Source of the DNA: Rhea pennata
Taxonomy: Eukaryota; Chordata; Aves; Rheiformes; Rheidae
NCBI RefSeq assembly: GCF_028389875.1
Contig: NC_084671.1
Span: forward strand, 28,329,083-28,393,082
DNA length: 64,000 nt
Direction: 5' to 3'
The notes under the pieces are model-generated. The model was not told the origin of the DNA, made no database searches, and was given only the letters and a program-made list of their open reading frames with translations. Position 1 is the stretch's first letter. Each line of letters opens with the position of its first letter. The position numbers were made by a program, and so were the translations under genes. Below are positions 56,222 through 64,000 of the stretch, in pieces.

Positions 56222-56720
56222 GTCCTGCAAGGCAGAGAGACCCGGAGCTTGTGTGAGCTGTGCTTGCGGCCGAGGCAGGCGAAGGCAGAAAAGCCGGGCG
56301 AGCGGCGAGCCAAAGGGCTGCGCAGGCTTCTGGGGGGCTGCAAGGGAGCAGCACAAGCGCCGAGAGGCCCCCGCGAAAGACCCCCTTGCTGCCTGCCTTG
56401 CAGCAGCACAGCTCACCTGCGCACGTCGGTCCGTGCTCAGCGCGGAACACCCCGCGCACCTGCAGGGCTGCCCAACACGCCGGCAGCCTCTGGGCGGCCC
56501 AGGCGCGGGACAGCAGCCCCGCGGGGTGCGCAGCGCCTCGGTCAGCCAGGCAGAGATGCTGCTGGCCGCCGAGCAAAGCCCCACACGCAAAGCGGAGACC
56601 CTGCCGGGCCCTGGACGCCTCGCGTGCCACCCGGCGGGGAGCCTGGGGCTAAGTGAGGGGGTGCCGACCGGGCGGCTGCCTCCCAGCAGTGAGGTCGCGG
56701 GAGTCACAGGAACTCTCTGG

Positions 56721-56728
56721 TGACGTCA
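56721..56728. promoter_or_regulatory. Palindromic CRE upstream of RING copy B
   Basis: TGACGTCA, unchanged from unit A, at the same distance from the gene. Confidence 0.5.
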
Positions 56729-56895
56729 CAGGGCTGCCGGGGCCGCGCCCAGGAGACCCCCCAGGCTGCGGGAGCAGCCCCGGGCTCGCAGAACACGTTG
56801 GAGAGCCGGCTTCAGCCGTGGGGCTTTGCCGGGGCTCTTTGTGCCTGGGGCTGTTGGTGCCGGGACTGGGCCAGGCTTTGCCTTGGCTTCCCTGG

Positions 56896-59098
56896 CAGTC
56901 AGAGAGCCAGAGAGTCAGAGAACCAGAGAATCAGGAAGGTTGGGGGGGAGACCTCCGGAGATCATCTAGTCCAACCTCCCTGCTCAAGCACGGTCACCTA
57001 CAGCATGTTAGACAGGGTTGCATGCAGGCGGGCTTTGAGTATCTCCAGAGAAGGAGACTCCACAACCTCTCTGGGCAACCTGCTCCAGTGCTCCGTCCCT
57101 CTCACAGGGAAGACATTCCTCCTCACGTTCAGGTGGAACTTCCTGTGGTGCAGTTTTGGCCCATTGCCTCTTGTCCTGTTGCATGGGGCAACTGAAAAGC
57201 GTTTGTCCCCATCCCCTTGACCCCCTCCCTTCACATACTTAGACACATTGATAAGATCCCCCCTCAGTCTTCCCTTCCCCAGGCTGAAGAGGCCCTCCTC
57301 TCGCAGCCGTTCCTCAGAGGGCTGATGCTCCAGCCCTCTGATCATCTTCATAGCCCTACACTGGACTCTCTCCAGCAGCTCCATGTCTCTCTTGTCCTGG
57401 GGAGCCCAGAACTGGATGTAGTACTTGAGATGAGGTCTCAGCAGGGGCTGAGTAGAGGGACAGGATCACCTCCCTCAACCTGCTGGCCACACTCTTCCAA
57501 ATGCAGCCCAGGAGACCATTGGCCTTCCTGGCCACAGGGCCACATTGCTGCCTCAGGGTCAACTTGTCATCCACCAGCACTCCCAGGTCCTCCTCTGCAC
57601 AGCTGCTTTCTAGCAGCTCAGCCCCCAGCCTGTACTGGTGCCTGGGGTTATTTCTCCCTAGGTGCAGGACTCTGCACTTGCCCTTGTGGAACCTCAGGAG
57701 GTTCCTCTCTGCCCAGCTCTCCAGCCTGTCCATGTCTCTCTGAACGGCAGCACAGCCCTCCTGTGCCTCAGCCACTCCTCCCAGCTTGGTAGCATCAGCA
57801 AACTTGCTGAGGAGGCACTCTGTCCCTTTGTCCAGGTCGTTGATGAAGAAGTTGAACAGGATGGGAGCCAGTTCTGAGCCCTGGGGGACTCCACTAGCCA
57901 CAGGCCTCCAACTAGACTCCACGCCAATGATGACAACCCTCTGAGGTCTGCCTTGCAGCTAGTTCTCAACCCACCTCACTGTCCACTCATCTATCCCACA
58001 CTTGCTGAGCTTCTCTAGGAGGATGTTATGGGAGACAGCGTCAAAAGCCTTGCTGAAGTCAAGGTACCCAATGCCCACTGCTCTCCCCTCCCCTACCCAG
58101 GCAGTTGTTCCATCCTAGAAGGCGATCAGCTTGGTTAAGCAGGAGTTCCCCTTGGTGAAGCCATGCTGTCTACTCCCGATCACCTTCTTTCCCTCCATAT
58201 GCTTGGAGATGACATTGAGAATGAGCTGTTCCATCCCTTTTCCAGGGATGGAGGTGAGGCTGAGCAGCCTAGAGTTGCCTGGGTCCTCCTTCTTGCCCTT
58301 TTTGAAGACTGGAGTGACACTGGCTTTCTCCCAGTCCTCAGGCACCTCTCCCGTTTTCCCAGGACCTTTCAAAGATGATGGAGAGCAGCCTGGCAACAAC
58401 ATCCGCCAGCTCCCTCAGTACCCATGGGTGCATCCCATCTGGGCCCACCGATCTGTGGATGTCAGGCTTGCCCACAAGGTCTCTAATCCTCTCCTCCTCA
58501 ACCAAAGGGAAGTCTTCCTTTCTCCAGGCTTTCTGCCTTGCCTCCAGGCTCTGGGGTTCTTGCAGGCTGCCCTTAGCAGCGAAGCCTGAAGCCAAGGCAG
58601 CACTCAGTAACTCTGCCTTCTCCGGAGCCCTTGTCACCAGGGCCCCTGCCCCATTCAGTAGTGGGCCCACATTTTCCGCACTCCTCCTCTTGCTCCTGAT
58701 GCATTTGAAGAAGCCCTTCCTGGTGTCCTGAACATCCCTTGCCAGACTCAATTCCAGCTGGGCCTTAGCCTTCCTCGCCGCATCCCTACATACTCGGACA
58801 ACATTCCTATAATTCTCCCGGGTAGCCTGTGCCCTCTTCCACATTCTGTGTACTTTCCTCTTCTCTCTGAGTTTGGCCAGGAGCTCCTTGCTCGTCCTGG
58901 CAGGTCTCCTGCCCCCTTTGCTGGTCCACGGTGACCACATTCAGGCCACCAGACTGTCCTGGTGAAGTGCTCAGTGTTTTCTGCCCAGGAGAACAGGAAC
59001 GCCTTCACTGTCTATCACTGTCTCTCCTCCACCCTTCACAACACCCCAAGAACCGGGACCATAGAAATGCACGTGCTCCTTTGAGGAGATGGGGCACT
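56896..59098 (-). mobile_element. CR1 LINE, same insertion duplicated (unit B)
   Basis: Same truncation points, same FADA for FADD change and same frame breaks as in unit A, so it was copied with the unit rather than inserted independently. Confidence 0.92.
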
Positions 59099-59109
59099 AT
59101 TTCCACCGT

Positions 59110-59388
59110 CACAGGGTCAGAGAATGGTTGAGGAAGGAAGGCACCTCTGGAGAGAGTGTAGTCCAAGGCCCCTGCTCAAGCAGACTCACCTAGAGCACGT
59201 TGCCCCAGAACCTCTCTAGGTGGCTTTTGAAGAGCTCCAAGCACGGAGACTGCCCAAGCTCCGAGGGCAAGCAGAGCTCAGTTAGCCTCCCAGGAGGACG
59301 CTTGTTGCTGATGGCCAGAGGGAACTGCCTGTGCTCCTGTTGGTGCCTGTTACCTCTTGTCCTCTGCCTGGACGCGGTGAAAAGGGCC
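59110..59388 (-). mobile_element. Second CR1 3' fragment, unit B
   Basis: Third occurrence of the fragment at 47,812 and 53,572, at the fixed array spacing. Confidence 0.75.
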
Positions 59389-59679
59389 TGCGCCGTCCTC
59401 TTAACATCCTCCCTCAACAGTGCCAGCTCTCTCAGGCTGTCCTCAGAGGAGAGACGCTCAGGGGTCGAGCTGACATGGCCTCCAGGGCGCATGGGCAGGG
59501 TGTGGGGGAGGCCCCGGGTGAGGCTGCTGCAGGCCATGGAGGCCTGGGAGTGCACACAAGGCCCTGGCCTGTCCTTCGCTGCAGCCTCTTTCTCCTGTCC
59601 CTGCAGAGAGGGGGGACACATAACCCAGGAAGCGTGAGCCTTGCACAGCCATGCAGCCCGCGACTGCCAGTGAAGGCCG

Positions 59680-60113
59680 TGGCTGGATCTGGTGTGGGTG
59701 CAGTGGGGCATCTGGACTCAGTGGTATGGGTGCCAAGGCTATGGATCTGCTTTGGGGCATCTGGAGTCAGTGGTATGGGTGCCTGTGGCTGGAGTAGCTC
59801 TGGGGGCAATGTGGCATCTGGACTCAGTGGTATGGGTTCCCGTGGCTGGAGGTGCTCTGGAGGGGTGCAGTGGGGCATGTGGACTCAGTGGTATGGGTGC
59901 CTATGGCTGGAGCTGCTCTGGGGGGTGCAGTGGGGCATCTGGACTCAGTGGTATGGGTGCCCATGCATGGAGCTGCTGTGGGTGCCATGGGGCATCTGGA
60001 CTCTGGTATGGGTGCCCATGGCTGGAGCTGCTCTGGGGCGTGCTGTGGGGCATCTGGACTCTGTGGTATGGGTGCCCGTGGCTGGAGCTGCTCTGGGGGT
60101 GCCGTGGGGCAGC
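59680..60113. repeat. 57-bp minisatellite of unit C (about 8 repeats)
   Basis: Same length and unit order as unit B. Confidence 0.92.
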
Positions 60114-60786
60114 TGGGCTCGGCAGCGTGGCTGCGGGCTCCGGAGCCCCTGTGCTGCCCGCAGCAGTGCTGGTGTGAGCACAGGCAGGAGGGAGCTGGGG
60201 GGCAGCAGGGCCCGGAGGCAGAGGATGGGAAGGGCGCGAGGGCGAGCAGGGATTTCTCCTCCCTGGTGGCAGGGCTCTGGCGGCGGGTGTGTGCCAGGGC
60301 TGTGTGCGTGGAGGGGAGGGGAGGCCTTGGGAGGCTGCTGCCCAGAGCCCTTGGGGCCGGGGCCTGGAGGTTGGGGGGGGGGGGCCTTTGGAGGGCAAAG
60401 GTGCCCTTGCGGGAAGCCGCCCTGCATTTGCCCGGAGGTGGCAATACGTACACGGCGTTTGCTGTAGAGCAATACACAGCAGATAAGGTGAACATTTGCC
60501 CTGGAGGTGGCGTGTCCCGAGGCGCTCGGTGTGTGGGGCACCGGGCCGAGAGCGAAGGGGCCCCCGCTGCTTGGGAGAGGTGTTGGGTCTCCTGCGAGAA
60601 GTCTGGCTCGTGGGCCCTTGGAGCCCTGGCCGAGTTTGCAGCCCCGTGCGCAGGCGCCGGCAGCTCTCTGCCAGCTCCTGCCGGGGGCTTTTGCAAGGCT
60701 CGTGGCTGTTGCCTGCCAGCCGCGGGCCGGACAGAGTGAGCCCCGAGACGCGGGTGGTGGTTGCAGGCAGCGGCTGCTCCCTGCCC

Positions 60787-60792
60787 TTTATT
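60787..60792 (-). terminator. Poly(A) signal of RING gene copy C
   Basis: Minus-strand AATAAA, 191 nt after the stop codon, as in the other copies. Confidence 0.65.
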
Positions 60793-60982
60793 AAGCGCCC
60801 GGCCCAGCACACGAGGAGGCCCCAGAGGCTCCCAGGCACCCAGGCTGCCTGCCTGGCTCTGCTGCGTCCTTCCCGGTCTTCCTTTGCCCAGCCAAGGCAA
60901 CAGCAGCTCCCGCGGCCCTCGTCCGAACGCGCCCTGCTGCTGCCTGCCCCGAGGCCCGGGCCGCTGCGGGGAGCAGGGGACT

Positions 60983-61759
60983 CTAGAGGAACGCGCTGAA
61001 GTGGGGCAGCAACAGGATGTTGCACAAGAACACGAGGAATAAGGCCACCACTTCCATTTCGGCGCTGGGAGCCGGGCTGTCCCTGGGAGCCGGGCTCCTC
61101 TGCCTCCCGCGCCGAGCCGGGCGCTCGCAGACCGCCACGACCGTGAGTCCGTCGGGGAGCTCGTCCCGTCGCCCGGGGGACCTGCTGCGGCGGCAGCCTC
61201 GCGAAGGTGCCTCCCGTCTCCTGGTGCTTCCAGTGCTGCGGGACCTCTGCCGTAACGGCCCGCGGGCTCGGGGTCCTGCCCGCCGGTGGGCGTGAGCAGT
61301 CGCCCGAGCCCTGCTTGGCCATCGCCGGCTCCTCGCTGGAGAGTCGTAGCCCCTGTAGCGCAGGAGGCTGACGGCGCCGTCACGGCCGCTCCTCGGGGAC
61401 CTGCTTCGCGCCGTCCTCGCTGCAGAGCGGGAGCGACGCCTCCGTCCTGGGCGGCCCGCAGAAGAGCGCCTGGGGCGGTCCGCCCGGGAGCCATGGTGCG
61501 GGGGGCGCGCGCGGCCGGAGCGGAAAGGCCGCTGGCAGAGCGGGCACTCGGCTCTGCTGGCTGACAGCTGCTGGACGCAGCCGAGGCAGAGCCTGTGCGA
61601 GCAGACGCTGACGTAGGCGGCGGCGTGCAGCGGGCGCAGGCAGACGGAGCAGCGCAGCTCCTCCGAGGCGTCCGGCGGCACGTGCTGCGGCAGCCAGCCG
61701 GCGCTGGCGCCGGGGGAGAAGCTGCCGTGCTCGCGGCAGTCCTCTTGCGCAGACCTCAT
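60983..61759 (-). CDS. RING-finger protein, copy C, 258 aa
   Basis: Third intact copy. All RING ligands and the hydrophobic tail are kept, and Pro16 is as in copy A. It shares RSRRWPS with copy B but RRRRSRS and ARTARS with copy A, so the copies form a mosaic. One private change is Val for Ala in DGAVSLL. Putative 5' intron 61763-61954, again 192 nt. Function as for copy A. Confidence 0.74.
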   Translation of the reverse strand: MRSAQEDCREHGSFSPGASAGWLPQHVPPDASEELRCSVCLRPLHAAAYVSVCSHRLCLGCVQQLSASRAECPLCQRPFRSGRARPPHHGSRADRPRRSSAGRPGRRRRSRSAARTARSRSPRSGRDGAVSLLRYRGYDSPARSRRWPSRARATAHAHRRAGPRARGPLRQRSRSTGSTRRREAPSRGCRRSRSPGRRDELPDGLTVVAVCERPARRGRQRSPAPRDSPAPSAEMEVVALFLVFLCNILLLPHFSAFL

Positions 61760-62258
61760 GTCCTGCAAGGCAGAGAGACCCGGAGCTTGTGTGAGCTGTG
61801 CTCGCGGCCGAGGCAGGCGAAGGCAGAAAAGCCGGGCGAGCGGCGAGCCAAAGGGCTGCGCAGGCTTCTGGGGGGCTGCAAGGGAGCAGCACAAGCGCCG
61901 AGAGGCCCCCGCGAAAGACCCCCTTGCTGCCTGCCTTGCAGCAGCACAGCTCACCTGCGCACGTCGGTCCGTGCTCAGCGCGGAACACCCCGCGCACCTG
62001 CAGGGCTGCCCAACACGCCGGCAGCCTCTGGGCGGCCCAGGCGCGGGACAGCAGCCCCGCGGGGTGCGCAGCGCCTCGGTCAGCCAGGCAGAGATGCTGC
62101 TGGCCGCCGAGCAAAGCCCCACACGCAAAGCGGAGACCCTGCCGGGCCCTGGACGCCTCGCGTGCCACCCGGCGGGGAGCCTGGGGCTAAGTGAGGGGGT
62201 GCCGACCGGGCGGCTGCCTCCCAGCAGTGAGGTCGCGGGAGTCACAGGAACTCTCTGG

Positions 62259-62266
62259 TGACGTCA
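62259..62266. promoter_or_regulatory. Palindromic CRE upstream of RING copy C
   Basis: TGACGTCA, unchanged in sequence and position relative to the gene. Confidence 0.5.
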
Positions 62267-62433
62267 CAGGGCTGCCGGGGCCGCGCCCAGGAGACCCCCC
62301 AGGCTGCGGGAGCAGCCCCGGGCTCGCAGAACACGTTGGAGAGCCGGCTTCAGCCGTGGGGCTTTGCCGGGGCTCTTTGTGCCTGGGGCTGTTGGTGCCG
62401 GGACTGGGCCAGGCTTTGCCTTGGCTTCCCTGG

Positions 62434-64000
62434 CAGTCAGAGAGCCAGAGAGTCAGAGAACCAGAGAATCAGGAAGGTTGGGGGGGAGACCTCCGGAGAT
62501 CATCTAGTCCAACCTCCCTGCTCCAGCACGGTCACGTACAGCATGTTAGACAGGGTTGCATGCAGGCGGGCTTTGAGTATCTCCAGAGAAGGAGACTCCA
62601 CAACCTCTCTGGGCAACCTGCTCCAGTGCTCCGTCCCTCTCACAGGGAAGACATTCCTCCTCACGTTCAGGTGGAACTTCCTGTGGTGCAGTTTTGGCCC
62701 ATTGCCTCTTGTCCTGTTGCATGGGGCAACTGAAAAGCGTTTGTCCCCATCCCCTTGACCCCCTCCCTTCACATACTTAGACACATTGATAAGATCCCCC
62801 CTCAGTCTTCCCTTCCCCAGGCTGAAGAGGCCCTCCTCTCGCAGCCGTTCCTCAGAGGGCTGATGCTCCAGCCCTCTGATCATCTTCATAGCCCTACACT
62901 GGACTCTCTCCAGCAGCTCCATGTCTCTCTTGTCCTGGGGAGCCCAGAACTGGATGTAGTACTTGAGATGAGGTCTCAGCAGGGGCTGAGTAGAGGGACA
63001 GGATCACCTCCCTCAACCTGCTGGCCACACTCTTCCAAATGCAGCCCAGGAGACCATTGGCCTTCCTGGCCACAGGGCCACATTGCTGCCTCAGGGTCAA
63101 CTTGTCATCCACCAGCACTCCCAGGTCCTCCTCTGCACAGCTGCTTTCTAGCAGCTCAGCCCCCAGCCTGTACTGGTGCCTGGGGTTATTTCTCCCTAGG
63201 TGCAGGACTCTGCACTTGCCCTTGTGGAACCTCAGGAGGTTCCTCTCTGCCCAGCTCTCCAGCCTGTCCATGTCTCTCTGAACGGCAGCACAGCCCTCCT
63301 GTGCCTCAGCCACTCCTCCCAGCTTGGTAGCATCAGCAAACTTGCTGAGGAGGCACTCTGTCCCTTTGTCCAGGTCGTTGATGAAGAAGTTGAACAGGAT
63401 GGGAGCCAGTTCTGAGCCCTGGGGGACTCCACTAGCCACAGGCCTCCAACTAGACTCCACGCCAATGATGACAACCCTCTGAGGTCTGCCTTGCAGCTAG
63501 TTCTCAACCCACCTCACTGTCCACTCATCTATCCCACACTTGCTGAGCTTCTCTAGGAGGATGTTATGGGAGACAGCGTCAAAAGCCTTGCTGAAGTCAA
63601 GGTACCCAATGCCCACTGCTCTCCCCTCCCCTACCCAGGCAGTTGTTCCATCCTAGAAGGCGATCAGCTTGGTTAAGCAGGAGTTCCCCTTGGTGAAGCC
63701 ATGCTGTCTACTCCCGATCACCTTCTTTCCCTCCATATGCTTGGAGATGACATTGAGAATGAGCTGTTCCATCCCTTTTCCAGGGATGGAGGTGAGGCTG
63801 AGCAGCCTAGAGTTGCCTGGGTCCTCCTTCTTGCCCTTTTTGAAGACTGGAGTGACACTGGCTTTCTCCCAGTCCTCAGGCACCTCTCCCGTTTTCCCAG
63901 GACCTTTCAAAGATGATGGAGAGCAGCCTGGCAACAACATCCGCCAGCTCCCTCAGTACCCATGGGTGCATCCCATCTGGGCCCACCGATCTGTGGATGT
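62434..64000 (-). mobile_element. CR1 LINE, same insertion (unit C), cut by window edge
   Basis: Collinear copy of the unit A/B CR1 with the same FADA box. Only the 3' UTR, RT core and RT N-terminus are inside the window. Confidence 0.9.

Larger units (their letters stand above)
54142..59679. repeat. Tandem array unit B (5,538 bp)
   Basis: Complete repeat of unit A with a shorter minisatellite. The RING frame, its CRE, intron borders and AATAAA, and the CR1 with its defects, all recur at a constant offset. Unit C follows with the identical 5,538-bp period. Confidence 0.96.
59680..64000. repeat. Tandem array unit C, cut by right window edge
   Basis: Collinear with unit B to the last base: the window ends inside the CR1 at the point equivalent to 58,462. 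The array therefore continues beyond the window. Confidence 0.95.

Noticed and set aside
48382-64000. The array as a pure assembly duplication
   Set aside because: The units differ by scattered substitutions, by satellite length (222 bp) and by a mosaic pattern, which a simple misassembly of one locus would not give. Collapsed or miscounted copies remain possible.

Overview
This window is genomic DNA from a bird. The evidence is CR1 LINE fragments (the dominant avian retrotransposon) in several degrees of decay, intron-containing vertebrate genes with GT-AG junctions, and a GC-rich, compact layout with minisatellites, as is common on small avian chromosomes. I cannot name the species.

Layout. 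(1) 1-8,245, plus strand: the last six exons of DNAJB11 (ERdj3, an ER Hsp40 co-chaperone); its 5' part lies left of the window. (2) 8,246-18,738: mostly featureless intergenic DNA with a decayed CR1 piece. (3) 18,739-20,090, minus strand: a complete four-exon gene that I read as PROCR (endothelial protein C receptor, an MHC class I-like receptor). It is head-to-head with PFKL across a 535-bp GC-box-rich interval inside a CpG island. (4) 20,626-34,015, plus strand: complete PFKL (liver 6-phosphofructokinase), 22 exons, 782 aa, all junctions in phase. (5) 34,016-39,814: PFKL 3' UTR and intergenic DNA. (6) 39,815-45,715, minus strand: complete CFAP410 (C21orf2), seven exons including a 19-nt microexon, 254 aa. 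Its first intron is filled by a 41-bp minisatellite. (7) 45,943-64,000: a complex repeat domain that leads into a head-to-tail array with a 5,538-bp period and continues past the right edge.

The array is the most unusual part. Each unit carries, on the minus strand, an intact intron-containing gene for a small RING-finger protein: a Topors-like C3HC4 RING, then an Arg/Ser-rich stretch, then a hydrophobic C-terminal tail. A palindromic CRE (TGACGTCA) lies upstream and an AATAAA downstream. Each unit also carries a 57-bp minisatellite and the same inactivated CR1 copy. Three gene copies are present, all with open frames and near-identical sequence. A scrambled partial unit with minisatellite/CR1 junctions sits at the CFAP410-proximal edge, and part of the unit is also present inverted just upstream of CFAP410.

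PFKL and CFAP410 are neighbours in human too (21q22.3), whereas DNAJB11 (3q27) and PROCR (20q11) are not, so the window joins segments that are separate in mammals. A second oddity is an inverted partial copy of PFKL exon 2 plus its splice donor inside PFKL intron 3.
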